Below, piece after piece: positions 10,641 to 22,655 of a stretch of 64,000 nucleotides of DNA; position 1 is the stretch's first letter, and each line of letters starts with the position of its first letter. Source of the DNA: Mantis religiosa (lineage: Eukaryota > Arthropoda > Insecta > Mantodea > Mantidae); the NCBI GenBank assembly GCA_030765055.1, contig CM060950.1, positions 17,280,966 through 17,344,965 of the forward strand, read 5' to 3'. The notes beneath the pieces are model-generated. The model made no database searches, had not been told where the DNA came from, and was given only the letters and a program-made list of their open reading frames with translations. The translations under genes were made by a program, and so were the position numbers.

Positions 10641-11524
10641 GGGGGTTTCCTGGCCGTCAGAAGAACGCTAGGAAAAATAATGGCATCCCCGAATGTCCTG
10701 TCCCTCCATTTCACCTTCACCTTTTGTTCAATACTTTACCGTTCTATATGTTAGCGGGAGTTTCGAGGTGCATGGCAGGGAATTTTCTCCTTATCCTCCG
10801 GATAGAGCACATAGCCGGGTCTTCGGTACATCTTTACAACAGGCAATGGCAGAAATGCAATCTGGGCCGCTATCTTGTGGTCGAAAGGCTTCGCCTGATA
10901 TGGGTATAGCAACTATTCATGCTAGATTGTCCAGACAAGAGGATGACTAGCACCGACATCTACTGAAATTCTACGCAGACAAGTTCAAGGATTTTGTTTC
11001 ACCCGTTACAATACTTCCAAATCCACATAAGGCGTACAATTGGTAGGAGTACTACCACGTTCTGCCGTAGTATGACTTACTAATCCACAATCCGCTAGTC
11101 TCTGGAAACGATGGTTGAACATTGTAGGTACAGATGGTACTCTACTTTCTGCACATCTTTCAGCATAAAGGACTCGGGCTCAACATTGCTTCCATTTGCG
11201 AGACTATAACAGAATGGTGTCTGTCATATACCGGCTGGAATAATGCCATCAGGCTGGAAGCTGCAAAGGTCAGGTAGAATAGAATCATTTAACAAAATTA
11301 CTATCAAAAGACAAACGGGCTCCATTAAAACTAACAAAAACGTATGGTGAGCTTACCCAGAACAATGAATATGGCTTAAGTCACAGATATATGTTGTCTA
11401 CTGCATCTGTGGACAATAACTCGGCAATGTGCACACTTTTGCTGAATGGATTGTGAAGGACGTATGTAATAGCAAAGAGATTGCAGTAAAGGATATGCTA
11501 CGTTTCAGTGGCGAACATGAACTA
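10641..11524. other. No recognised feature
   Basis: May contain the lost N-terminal part and end of the transposase at 10190-10640, but no motif can be read with confidence. Confidence 0.35.
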
Positions 11525-11616
11525 TTATGTGTTTCAAATGGGAAGAGTTCTGGAGTCCAGCTAATCAGATGCCGTATCACACTCAGCGTTGCCAGCTTGT
11601 TACCCCAGTCCTTTTA

Positions 11617-13043
11617 TCACTCCTGGAAATTGAAATAAGAACACCGTGAATTCATTGTCCCAGGAAGGGGAAACTTTATTGACACATTCCTGGGGTAAGA
11701 TACATCACATTATCACACTTACAGAACCATAGGAACATAGACACAGGCAACAGAGCATGCACAATGTCGGCACTAGTACCGTGTATATCCACCTTCTGCA
11801 GCAATGCAGGCTGCTATTCTCCCATGGAGAATGTAGTGAATGCTGGATGTAGTCCTGTGGAACGGCTTGCCATGCCATTTCCAGCTGGCGCCTCAGTTGG
11901 ACCAGCGTTCGTGCTGGACGTGCAGACCGCGTGAGACGACGTTTCATCCAGTCAAAAACATGCTCAATGGGGGACAGGTCCGGAGATCTTGCTGGCCAGG
12001 GTAGTTGACTTACACCTTCTAGAGCACGTTGGGTGGCACGGGATACATGCGGACGTGCATTGTCCTGTTGGAACAGCAAGTTCCCTTGCCGGTCTAGGAA
12101 TGGTAGAACGATGGGTTCGATGACGGTTTGGATGTACCGTGAACTACTCAGTGTCCCCTCGACGATCACCAGAGGTGTACGGTCAGTGTAGGAGATCGCT
12201 CCCCACACCATGATGCCGGGTGTTGGCCCTGTGTGCCTCGGTCGTATGCAGTCCTGATTGTGGCGCTCACCTGCACGGCGCCAAACACGCATACGACCAT
12301 CATTGGCACCAAGGCAGAAGCGACTCTCATCGCTGAAGACGACACGTCTCCATTCGTCCCTCTATTCACGCCTGTCGCGACACCACTGGAGGTGGACTGC
12401 ACGATGTTGGGGCGTGAGCGGAAGACGGCTTAACGGTGCGCGGGACCGTAGCCCAGCTTCATGGAGATGGTTGCGAGTGGTCCTCGCCGATACCCCAGGA
12501 GCAACAGTGTCCCTTATTTGCTGGGAAGTGGCGGTGCGGTCCCCTACGGCACTGCGTAGGATCCGACGGTCTTGGCGTGCATCCATGCGTCGCTGCGGTC
12601 CGGTCCCAGGTCGACGGGCACGTGCACCGTCCGCCGACCACTGGCGACAACATCGATGTACTGTGGAGACCTCACGCCCCACGTGTTGAGCAATTCGGTG
12701 GTACGTCCACCCGGCCTCCCGCATGCCCACTATACGCCCTCGCTCAAAGTCCGTCAACTGCACATACGGTTCACATCCACGCTGTCGCGGCATACTACCA
12801 GTGTTAAAGAATGCGATGGAGCTCCGTATGCCACGCCAAACTGGCTGACACTGACGGCGGCGGTGCCCAAACGCTGTGCAGCCAGCGCCATTCGACGGCC
12901 AACACCGCGGTTCCTGGTGTGTCCGCTGTGCCGTGCGTGGGATCATTGCTTGTACAGCCCTCTCGCAGTGTCCGGAGCAAGTATGGTGGGGCTGACACAC
13001 CGGCGTCAATGTGTTCTTATTTCCATTTCCAGGAGGACACTGA
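11617..13043 (-). mobile_element. Tc1-like transposon, near full length
   Basis: Terminal inverted repeats TCCTGGAAATTGAAATAAGA (left) and its near complement TCTTATTTCCATTTCCAGGA (right) lie a few bases inside TA dinucleotides at 11615-11616 and 13044-13045. Removing 1427 bp and one TA restores the F sequence CTTTTTATATTTCCCTCTC seen in other F copies. It carries one transposase frame (11773-12793). GC content is well above that of its surroundings. Confidence 0.88.
11773..12793 (-). pseudogene. Tc1-type DDE transposase, one stop and one terminal frameshift
   Basis: The frame starts MPRQRG at 12793. Residues 10-110 hold paired helix-turn-helix DNA-binding domains (LTDFERGRIVGMREAGWTYHRIA; STVHRCCRQW; ARTTRNHLHEAGL). 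The catalytic domain has FSDESRF (first Asp), LLFQQDNARPHVSRAT (second Asp) and SPDLSPIEHVFDWM (Glu), with 32 residues between second Asp and Glu by my count. All three acidic residues are present. A TAG at 12362-12364 interrupts the frame between the two domains. Near 11835 a one-base shift moves the C-terminus out of frame; the shifted frame reads IAACIAAEGGYTRY and stops at 11773-11775, the usual family ending. About 340 codons, normal for Tc1. A relatively young inactive copy. Confidence 0.88.
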
Positions 13044-13239
13044 TATATTTCCCTCTCTCTCGCACACTCACACAACATGCAGGTCAACTTGGCGCAGACG
13101 TAAGGGTAAGCAAATTAAATTTTGCAAACTTTTGCAATGATGCAGTTAACAAAATCAAAATTGGAAAAAGCATTTTCGCAAATTATGCATACTTTAAAAT
13201 GCTATGACTATAATTATAGTTCATGAATTACCTGTTTTT

Positions 13240-13758
13240 CTAATCCAATGGAACTGCCAGTGTCTCATCCATATCGCTGTCAATGTCACTTCCGTTAAGA
13301 GACAATTCGTCGTTGTCACTGTCTTCATCGTCTGAGTCTTGCAAATTTATGAATATAGGTTCCAGAATCTCGTCACGTGCTATTTCTTTCTTAACATCGG
13401 CTTCTTGAAGGTTTTTTGCATGTCTCACGCAGTTTTCCCAGTCCTGTTGTGCTACTTTGTCAATTTCTTCGTGAACAAGTCGTTTAACGTCCGTCAGTTT
13501 AAAAGTATTATTTCTGTTTGTAATGCCCCTTTTTATTTGAGCCCACACCAGCTCAATTGGATTATATTGGCAGTGCTAAGGTGGGAGACGTATTACGTCG
13601 TGTTCCGTTTCAATTGCAAGTTGATGCAGCTGATACACTTTTTCCGTGTTTTTAAACGGAAGTACTCTTTGCAGTAACTCATTTTTAGTTTCTGTTAGCG
13701 AAAATTTTTTTAAGAACGTGGACACCTTAAAAATAATACTTCTAGCCTGACTTCGCAA
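13240..13758 (-). pseudogene. F element transposase, C-terminal region
   Basis: The minus frame reads KNELLQRVLPF, then HDVIRLPP, a stop, then HCQYNPIELVWAQIKR, TFKLTDVKRLVHEEID, NCVRHAKNLQE and an acidic tail ending at 13240. The pattern LPPYHC..NPIELVWAQIK is the C-terminal catalytic block (NPIE Glu) of a widespread arthropod DDE transposase family within the IS630/Tc1-mariner superfamily. The Tyr of LPPYHC is replaced by a TAG stop (13577-13579 region). The upstream catalytic Asp regions are absent, so F is an internally deleted derivative. Related N-terminal and central pieces occur separately at 53018-53830 and 54785-55062. Confidence 0.75.
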
Positions 13759-14004
13759 TACCTACCTTTTTGACTCGCCGCTAAATTCACCGCAAGAAGC
13801 CATTGCACTATTTAACTCTTACTTTACTGTTGTGTAAAGAGCAACTGAATGATATTGATCTGAAATCTCCAGAGTAGATAAACACTTCTTATCCAGCATT
13901 CATTCATAAACATAAGCATACAACATTCCACAGGCTAACAAGAAATGAAGCGTTTACTCTTTCTTGAATTTAACACCTTGACTTATTCACAGTAATTCGT
14001 TTAT

Positions 14005-15201
14005 CCATTGCTGATGGAGCGAGTTTATAATCGATTCCCATAGCGGCTTGCGATCGTATTTGATGAGCTGACAGCAGCTATGAGACCTCCCTCTACCGGC
14101 AGGTAAATATACTATTTGAGAGTTGGGTCTATCTGCGTATTATAAAGGTGTGTAATGTCACCAGGTGCGTAGATACAATAACTGTTTTTAAAAAAGCATA
14201 TACTGCAATGCAATGTACTGCAAAGCTAATTATACAGCCATAAAAGAAGACCATGAAGAATATATATTTCACAGTGAACATCTGTTTTTCTGTTACAGTA
14301 GATATATATGCATGTTGTAAAACAGTCACATAAAATAATTTGATCTCAATTCTTTGCTATCACCCACAGTTTCCTCACAATGTAACTTTATTACAAAGCA
14401 GAAAATTGGCAGAACATGTTCTAAGAATGGCAAATAAATTAGTGTTAGAATATGTACAAAGCTTTTATCCAAGTCTAAACAAGCAAATACCTCGAGTACA
14501 TAGTCTTATGTGTCCATTTTCTTATATTTACTTTCTCTCTTCCCCTTAAACACTGTCTGTATTGCGAGAAGGTATACTTGAGGCCTTTCTGTCATAACAT
14601 TATTTATTGCTTCTAGATTGGGACCAGTCACTTTATAGAGTCCAGCGTCTCTCTTTTTGCGAGTGACTGATCCTGTTTCTTGGAAATGCTTGATGCACCT
14701 ATTGGTTTTAAAAGACATAAGGATACCAACATTATAGACATTTTAATTAAGCGTGAGAATGACCAAAAATTTATATCGTATACTGATATAACGTCAGATG
14801 TTTATGTTGCAAACAAAAGTATGTCAATTTGACGGTACCTGGACACTTTTGACAACATTACGCTCCGAGGGACTTGTCTGAATGCTGGATAGCGTTGCAT
14901 AAACTCCTCTATGCAGCGGTTTAAATTATATTTATATGTCGCACCAATTTTAATGCCGGTACGAAAGTATCATTCAACCATGAAGACGCGGTGGTCTGTG
15001 TTCATATCCAGGGGAAGCTGGTTGTATTAGTTACCAGTACAACCACACACAGAGTGCCTTAATTTGTTTACTGTTCCGCAAAAAATACAGTTTCTTCTCC
15101 GTAGAGGGCATTATGATTTCAAGATAGACTCACCAGTCAACTATGACGTCATTGTTGCTCAATCGGAGGGCGGTAAACAACGAATACAAATGAACACCGT
15201 G
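14005..15201 (-). mobile_element. G element copy 1, one end truncated
   Basis: Ends at the right with TGAACACCGTG (15191-15201), the G terminal repeat; the left end is broken at the junction with F copy 1. Inside, minus frame 14506-14718 encodes SFKTNRCIKHFQETGSVT and ends KYKKMDT, the same short ORF as in copies 2 and 3. Shares long stretches with 35635-37304 (opposite strand) and 61191-63269. Confidence 0.8.
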
Positions 15202-16263
15202 AATAATTAAATCTTGTGGTGTGTATTGTCCTTCAACTGGCTGCTGCTTAGAGTGTTCAGCCTTCAGTCGACCAACTAGCTCCAATGACACGGCACAACT
15301 ACGAGAAGACGTTTTTCAAGCGGGAAGAGCTCTGGTCTGCAGCAGATGAGATGCATTTGCGTGCGCATCGTTGTCAGCCCCCCACTCTTTTCATATTTCC
15401 CTCTCTCGCACACTATCCTAGAGCATACAAGTCGCCTTGGCGCTAGAACCAGGGGAACCTAACTTAAATTTCCAAACTTTTATAACACTGCAGTTGTTAA
15501 AATGAAAATTGTAATAAGCATATCCACGTATTATGTACATGTTTTAATGGTAAAATTATAGTTTTTGAATTATCTGCTTTTGTAACCCAAACGAACTGCC
15601 AATGGCTCATCCTATAGCTGTCAATTTTACTTACGTCTAGAGACAGGTCGTGTTTCTAACTGTAGTCTTCCAAATTTAGGATGATAGACTGCAAAATTTC
15701 GTCAGGAGCTATTTCGTTCCAAAAAATGTGTTCCTGCATTTCTGCATGCATCACAGTTTTGTCAACGTTTTTGTGTTATCTTGTCAATTTCTTCGTGAAT
15801 AAGTCGTTCAACTTCAGTCAGTTATTTCTGTTTTCAACCCACCCACCTATTATATGAGCACACATTAAATAAATTGGATTGTATTGGCAATGGTAAGGGG
15901 ATAGGCCAGGCAGATTACCTCGTGTCCCATTTCAGTTGCAAGTTGATCTAGCTGATACCATTTTTCTGGTTTATTTTTAAACAGATGATTTGAATCCTGA
16001 AGAGTAAGATACCACTTTTTCTGATTTTTAAATTAGAAAAAAAAAAAACAGCTGATTTAAACCCCGTAGAGTAAATAAACGAAGCAATCGTAAACATATC
16101 ATGTGACCTCTCATGTTCTGCAGATACAGCATTTTACATGCTAACAGGAAGTGAACTGTTTGCTCTGTCTCGAATTTAACAAACACCTTGGCTTGTTGAA
16201 AGTAGTGATTGCATATAATGTCAATATTTACGGTTCAGTTCTGAGTGACTACAAATATATGTA

Positions 16264-17448
16264 CGAAGGCTGTCCAGAAAGTAACAGACGTTTTGAAATA
16301 AACAATTCACAAATTGGAAAACTCAATGTTTATTATATACATTTGAAAGGTACACCTTAACCAATTTTCCTACATAATCGCCATTCAAATTGAGACATTT
16401 ATCATACCAAGGCACAAGCTTTTCAATACCCTCTCTGTAAAAATCTACCGCCTGCGATTTCAACCACTGGTTTACAGTTCGGCGTCAGTATCAAAGCGTT
16501 GCTTACCAAGTCATTTTTTCATTGCTGGGAAGAGGTGGTAATAGCTCGGCACCAAATCTGGGCTGTATGGTGGATGGTCAAACACCTCCCATTCAAAACC
16601 ATCCAAGAGTGCCCGGGTACGATTGGCCGTGAGTGGACGTGCGTTGTCGTGAAAAAATAAAACCTTGTTGCTAAGTTTTCCCCGACGCTTATTTTATATG
16701 GTGCACCGTAACTTTCTTTGTATTTCACAATACCTTTCTGAGTTTATTGTTGTTCCACGCTCCAGAAAATCAACGAGAAGCACTTCCTTGGAGCCCCAAA
16801 ACACAGTAGCCATGAACTTTCTTGCTGACAACGTTTGCAAACACTTTGGTGGTTATTGGGAGAATGTGTATGCCCCCATTACATCGACTGCTGTTTTATT
16901 TTACAGTTGACATGCTTCACCCAAGTCTCGTCCTCGGTCACGACACGATCCAGAACTGCATTACAATTTGTGCTGAAAGGCCAGTCTCTGTTTCTTATGG
17001 TCTTCCGTTAGGATTTTCGAAACTCATCGAGCACAAAGTTTGTGGTAATCAAGCTTCTCCATCACAATTGGCTGCACCAAACTCCGTGAAAATTGGGGAA
17101 AATATTCCCACAGTTCTGTAATCATGAAATGACGGTTTTCACGAATTTTTGTCATTGATTTGCATTACCAGGTAAACATCACAAAGCTGGCGATACATTT
17201 CAATTGACCTGTTGTTCTGAGCCAACAAAAGCCGAATCAAAAAACCGCACTTCACAAGTGGCACGGTTTTCTATTGCAGGACACATTTTGACGACTCACA
17301 GAGAGCAAAGTAAGGAACAAACAGTCCTCACGGTACAACAGCTGGATGTGTACTGAATGTAGGAATGTTCTGACACCAAGATGGTGACTATAGCCCCACT
17401 CGTCACCACGATGGGCTAAAACGTCTATTACTTTCTGGATGACCCTCG
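16264..17448 (-). mobile_element. mariner-type element E, different lineage, catalytic Asp lost
   Basis: Inverted ends CGAAGGCTGTCCAGAAAGTA and TACTTTCTGGATGACCCTCG are each flanked by TA (16262-16263; 17449-17450). On the minus strand, in pieces of shifted frame, one reads FFHDNARP, TRALLDGFEWEVFDHPPYSPDLVP and HLFPAMKK, the DD34D-type catalytic core. At the position of the third catalytic Asp (normally SDYHLF) the codon is TAT, giving SYYHLF. The N-terminal region is scrambled by frameshifts. Distinct in sequence from mariner copies A-D. It split F copy 2. Confidence 0.85.
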
Positions 17449-17589
17449 TACATACATACATACCTACAAACCAATAATTATTGTATTTGCAGTGTTTTCT
17501 TTGCGATGCGTCGTTATAATATATTGGTATTTTATTTATATGAATTATAAAAACCATTTGAAATAAGAATATGGGTTATTTACGGTTGT

Positions 17590-18136
17590 GTAGTAAACAC
17601 TCCCCGTAGGGGAGGGTATCCGTCCCCTTCAGCTGCCGTGGTGCGGGCGCTGCGGACCCCTAGCACTCGTGGTACCTCTGACGTTACTAGAGGAACCTCG
17701 GGTCTAACATTCGAGCCCCTCCCTGATAGGGAGTTGTTCGGATTGGGTTGGACTCGAGGGGGCAATGGTTCCCGATACCCATGGGAGATCAGGTACGTCT
17801 CCGGACGGGGTTGAGGGAAGCCATATATTCCCGGGTACTAGCCTGCAGAGCTAGTAGAAGGTGTGCTAGATCACCAGGCGGCCCCACCGAGGTCATATCG
17901 GTAACCTTCCCACTTTGGAGTTGGCACGCGTAAGTGGCGTATCCACTTCCATCCCGTCTTGAGTCCACAGGACCAGATGGTGGGGGGGGGAGCTTGTTAG
18001 TCTCTAGGTCTTGCCCTATGGAGAGCCCCACGGAGGCGATGGCGCCCTTTTGGGACAGCTCGGTAACTCCCTGGTAGAAGGAGGCCCGGGTCCTTGGTCC
18101 TACGGGTCCAGGACTAATGGGAGTAGAACCTGACAT
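17590..18136 (-). repeat. GC-rich dispersed repeat H, copy 2 (most complete)
   Basis: Reverse-complement copy of H, extending further at its start than copies 1 and 3. It interrupts F copy 2; flanking sequences ACGGTTGTGTAGTAAAC and AACGTTGTAAAAACT look like a diverged target duplication, which would indicate retroposition. Contains a 10-base C/G run near 17982-17991. Confidence 0.75.
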
Positions 18137-18340
18137 TAACGTTGTAAAAACTACTCACTACCTTCCTCGTGGATCACTTAATGCAAAATACGAATTTTTG
18201 GCTGAGTGCAAATATTATTAATTGGAGATGTATTCCCTTGGCGCTGGTCACACTCCACTTAAGGGGAATTCAATAAAACAACACTGCAGGACTCTGATTG
18301 GTTGCTCGCCTGGTAGCGTCTCCTTTGAAAGTCACATGCA

Positions 18341-18493
18341 TTTTAAGGCATTGGCTACGCGAGTTTTATGTATCTTAGGCCATCAAGAAAGTGGAGGAGA
18401 GAATAAAAGAAGTTTTTAGAGACGAGCACATTTGAATTATTTGATGAGATTACTGACAAAATGAACCTGCATAGTTGTGGTGCTGTTAAAGTA
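18341..18493. other. Short unassigned spacer
   Basis: Between F copy 2 and mariner copy B; no feature seen. Confidence 0.4.
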
Positions 18494-20065
18494 CGAGGGC
18501 TGTTCAATAAAGAATGATCACAATTTATTTTGACAACGTACCTTTGCTCATCCTCATCATTTTGATGGTCCTTCTCAAAATAGTCTCCCCTGAATACGAT
18601 GCACTTGTCCCAGCGTTTCTGCCAGTCCTCAAAGACGCGGGAAACCATTTTTTGAGAAATCCTTCAAAATCGCTTCCGCATCCTTCACCACTGCTTCTGA
18701 TGATGGATAATGGCTCCTACGTAGGCGTTTCTTCAACTTAGGGAATAGCAAAAGTCACATTGGGCTAAATTCGGACTATAGGGAGGGTGAGGGATGCACT
18801 TCACGTTGATTTCTGCAAGATATTCAGCAACAACATTGGCAAAATGCGGCCGCGCAATATCGTGGTGCAGCATCCAGCCTGCTTCACGGAAATGTGGTCT
18901 TTTGCGGCTGATATGGACTTGTAATGTTTTCAGGACATCCCTGTTGTATTGTCCAGTTACTGATGTGTGTGCAGGCACAACATACTGATAAACCATTCCA
19001 TGAATATCAAAGAATGAGATGACCATAACTTTCCCAGCAGAAGCAGCCACCTTTGCTTTTTTGGGGGTTGGTGATGAAGGAGATTTTCACACTGAGCTTT
19101 GCTGTTTGTTCTCAGGATCAAAATGATGTAGCCAAGTTTCATCAGCTAGTGATTACGTTTGAAAGAAACTCCGGATCTTCCTCTAACATCAACTTTAACT
19201 GCATGCAGACCTGTATGCGAATGTTCTTTTGTTCGGGAATCAACAATCTTGGAACACATCGCGCACAGAAACGTCTCATGTGTAAGTTTCTGTCACCAAC
19301 GTGTGGGTGGCACCCAATGAAATGTTCAGTATTTCAGAAAGTTATCTTAAGGTAATTCGTCGATCCTCTCACAATTGCAGCAACAGCGTTGATGTTTTCT
19401 TCCGTAACAGCTTTAACTGGAGCACAGCGTCCACCTTCCTTTGAAATTGATTGTCTCCCCTCTTTAAACATTTTAAACCACTTTCGAGCTGTGCTGTAGG
19501 GAAGAACAGACTCTCCATAAAAATGTGTAGTGTTTAACGCGCGCTTTTACTACATACGGCACCGCAGGCGGTGACACTGATGATACATGAGATGAAGATG
19601 GAAAACCGGTGGAATGAGATGGCGGGGGAAACCGGAGGTCCCGGAGAAAAACCACCCCAGCGCCGTATTGTCCATCACAAATCTCACTTTGCGGTCGCCT
19701 GGGATCGAACCCGGGCTGCCTTGGTGAGAGCCAAGCGGTCTAACCACTGAGCCACGGTTCGGTCAGACTCTCCATAGGCCTCCTGTAACATTGTATAGAC
19801 CTTAACTGAGGATTTGTTGAGACGAAAGCAGAATTTCAAAGCCGCATATTGTTCCTCACGTGTTACCTCCATTGCAGTGGTAGGTGATACTGAACATGTG
19901 TGAACTTGTCTGGTTCTCACAGGCGGGAACAAGGAGTACCAACAATAAAACTACTACGGCGTGTTTGTTTCACATTAAGCTAACAGAGTATAAAGAGATT
20001 GAATTTTAGTGCGAAAAAATTATGACCGTAAAAAATTATGATCATTCTTTATTGAACAGCTCTCG
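18494..20065 (-). mobile_element. mariner-like element copy B, split by a SINE
   Basis: Ends CGAGGGCTGTTCAATAAAGA and TCTTTATTGAACAGCTCTCG, flanked by TA (18492-18493; 20066-20067). Minus-strand transposase pieces cover nearly the whole protein: MEVTREEQYAALKFCFRLNK start (19870s), HFREAGWMLHHDIARPHFANVV, AEINVKCIPHPPYSPNLAQCDF. In the second catalytic block HDN has become HDI. Several frameshifts. An S3 SINE inserted at 19520-19763 within the codons for the conserved GESVLP stretch. Confidence 0.92.
19520..19763 (-). mobile_element. SINE S3 copy a, with 13-bp target duplication
   Basis: The flanks CAGACTCTCCATA at 19507-19519 and 19764-19776 are perfect 13-bp direct repeats. Removing the insert restores the mariner sequence found intact in copy D. 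Read on the minus strand the element begins with a tRNA-like head: box A GTGGCTCAGTGG, box B GGTTCGATCCC, followed by a body with GGACAATACGGCGCTGGGG and ending in CGCGCGTTAAACACTACACA. Same family as 30606-30838. Confidence 0.9.
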
Positions 20066-20884
20066 TACTTTATTGTGGCGATTGGGCAGCTCAGAAGTTA
20101 TTTGTGAGGGTCGTAAAGGAATTGCAAATGCCGCAGGATGTTCACGGTCAGTTATGAATGTAATTAGGATCAATGAATTTGCACCTCATATGCCAAGTGC
20201 GTCAGTGCAATTAATTGGCTTTAAGAGAACTGATAAATATGCAGTGCTGACCTTATAAAGTGAACTTGTTACGTAATGTTTGGATTATGGATCATAGTTA
20301 TTTAAACCGGGTATTATTTAGATAAAACACATCTTCCTCAATGCACAAAACATACCACATTCTTAATATAAGCTTTTAAACCAGAAAAATGAAAACGAGG
20401 CCACTAATGTTAAACATTGTACTAATATAGACTCCATGGTTTAGGAATGCAGTACCACAATTTGTTTCATATATTGGCGTTTCCGGAACATATTGACCTT
20501 AATTGAAGTTAATAAAATGCATTGCTTATCTGTATTACTCGTCGATCATTGCTCTAAATATTGGAACTTGCACCTCACATTAGAGAACTCTAAATTGCTC
20601 TTAATTATTGTTCTGGAAACACCACAAAAGTTTTTATATTATTAGAAGACGCATTATTTTTCCCTGTTGGTTTTAAACATATTTTCCCAACTTTCAGAAA
20701 CAACTCAGAAAAACTAACAATTGTGTTCAGACCTGTAACTACAAGGGTCATTAAAAAATTAGTGGCAACACTGCCTGTGTTTGGTAAATCATGTAAGCTG
20801 ATAACAATGAAAAATAAGAGCATCTAACGTTTGTTAGCTGTGAGTTTGAAGACAATAATTTTATTTAATAAGACTTTTTTAGTA

Positions 20885-22065
20885 TTATGTGTTTCAAATG
20901 GGAAGAGTTCTCACCTGTAGCGAATCAGATGCGTTAGAGCCTTCAGCGTTTCCTCCTCGTTATCCGCACTCTTTTTATATTTCCCTCTCTCTCCCACAAT
21001 TGCGAGTGTTCGTGGCGCTAGACGTAAGGGGAGGCAAACCGAATTTTCCAAAGTTTTATAATAATGCAGTTGTTGAAATAATAATTGCAACATGAATATT
21101 CGTATATTACGCAAATGTTTTAAATATTTCGTTTAAAGTTAATTGTAGTTTATGAATTACTTATTTTTCTAATCCAATAAAAATACCAGCAGTACATCCG
21201 TATAGCTGTGAATGTTACGTTCAGAGATAATTCGTCATTGTCATTTTCTTCAACGTCTGAGTACTGCAAATTTGTGATGATAGGTTCCAAAATCTCGTTA
21301 CGTGCTATTTCTTTCCAAAAGTGTGTTCTTATAGTTTACTGATGTCTCACGCAGTTTTCCCAGTCTTGTTATGTTCCTTGTCAATTTCTTCGTGAATAAG
21401 TCGTTCAACGTCAGTCAGTTTAAAAATATTATTTCTGTTTGTAACATAATGAGCCCACATTAACTCAATTGGGTTGTTCTGGCAGTAGTAAGGGGGAGGG
21501 TGGATCGTGTCTCATTCATCCAGCTGATACACTTTTTCATGAAAGAGTAACTGAACTCTCTAGAGTAAATAGAGATTACGAACCATTCATAAACAAAGAT
21601 ATAATGTGACCAGACACGTTCTGCCAGACCAGCAAGAAGTGTATCGTTTCCTCTCATCGAATTTAACAAACACCGTGGCTTATTCAGAGTACATATTTCT
21701 TTTATCACGTCATGTCAAATGTTTACGTTTCAGTTCTGAGTAATTTCAAACATACGTTCACGCATACATGCCAGCCCATAATGATATTCATTACAGTGCT
21801 TACGTCACAATGCATTGTTATAATATATCTACTTTATTTATTTGTATTAGGAAAACTATTTGAGCTAAAAATATGGGGGTTTTTACGGTTATGTTAAATA
21901 CATTACTCTCTCCTTCCTCGTGGATCAGTCTTTGCAAAATCTGAATTTTTGTCTTAGCGCGAATAGTATTTATTAGAGACTGATTAGTTTGGCGCTCGTC
22001 ACACACCACTTAGGGGGAATGCAATACAACACCGCAGTACTCCGATTGGTTGCTCACCTAGTATC
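20885..22065 (-). mobile_element. F element copy 3, right end truncated
   Basis: Starts with the F terminal repeat TTATGTGTTTCAAATGGGA after TA and continues to GGTTGCTCACCTAGTA, about 45 bp short of the right end. Contains the NEILEP-type C-terminal transposase remnants in shifted frames. Confidence 0.85.
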
Positions 22066-22655
22066 CACATAATTTAGTGAATTATAAAATCCCAAAGTTA
22101 TTAATACTTGAAGCAAAGGCGACATCATCATATTCCTTTCGATGCATGTTCTAACTCAATATTACGTAAATTTAAAACGAGGAGCGAAGAAGAACAAGTG
22201 ATTTGAACCTTTCAAGACGGGAGGTGGACAGTGTATTATTCACATAATTCAGTGAATTATAAAATCTCAAAGTTATTAATATTTGAAGCAAAGGCGAGAT
22301 CGGCTCCTTTCAATGCATTTTCTAATCTCTCTTGTACTTCCGCAGTAACCTTCATAGCAACTTGTTTTGACAGTCTATACCTCTGTAGAAAATTTTCTTC
22401 TGATAGTTCCTCAAAATAATTTCTCCTCATAGGCCGTACTCTATTACGAATGTCATTTAGACGGTCTTAAATATAGCAAATGGACAACAATAGTTGCGTT
22501 CATGCCCGCCATATTGACTACTTACGATTGTTAAGGACTTAACAACAGAAAGTTGGCTTGTTAGTTTACAATAGATTTAACACGAGTGCAATTTTTGTTT
22601 TATCTATTGCTAAACTCGTGTTAAGTCTTAACATCTATTGGTGAAATCGGGCATT
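22066..22655 (-). pseudogene. PIF/Harbinger transposase N-terminal fragment
   Basis: The minus frame over about 22240-22470 reads RLNDIRNRVRPMRRNYFEEL, then LQRYRLSKQVAMKVTAEVQERL, resembling the N-terminal block of PIF/Harbinger nucleases in insects (arginine-asparagine-tyrosine followed by a F/YRLSK motif). Plus-strand sequence ending GGTGAAATCGGGC (about 22641-22653) resembles Harbinger termini (GCCCGATTTCACCAAT). An 85-bp segment is duplicated: about 22069-22150 and 22238-22320 share ATAATTTAGTGAATTATAAA and GAAGCAAAGGCGA. The catalytic DDE region is absent. Confidence 0.5.

Larger units (their letters stand above)
11525..14004 (-). mobile_element. F element copy 1, interrupted by a Tc1 element, right end lost
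   Basis: Begins with the F terminal repeat TTATGTGTTTCAAATGGGA after TA (11523-11524). The F sequence is split at 11617-13043 by a Tc1-like transposon and continues to about 14004, where it is cut off by G element copy 1. This copy keeps the best reading frame of the family (13240-13758). Compared with F copy 5 at 45317-47075, the last several hundred bases and the right terminal repeat are missing. Confidence 0.85.
15305..18340 (-). mobile_element. F element copy 2, diverged, with two nested insertions
   Basis: Follows the F sequence from a degraded left end (TTTCAAGCGGGAAGAGCTCT) to near the right end (GGAATTCAATAAAACAACACTGCAGGACTC). It is interrupted by a mariner-type element (16264-17448) and by an H repeat (17590-18136). 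The most diverged F copy. Confidence 0.75.

Noticed and set aside
12258..13207. Plus-strand ORFs of 123-211 codons
   Set aside because: Shadows of the minus-strand Tc1 transposase, whose motifs and length are normal for the family.
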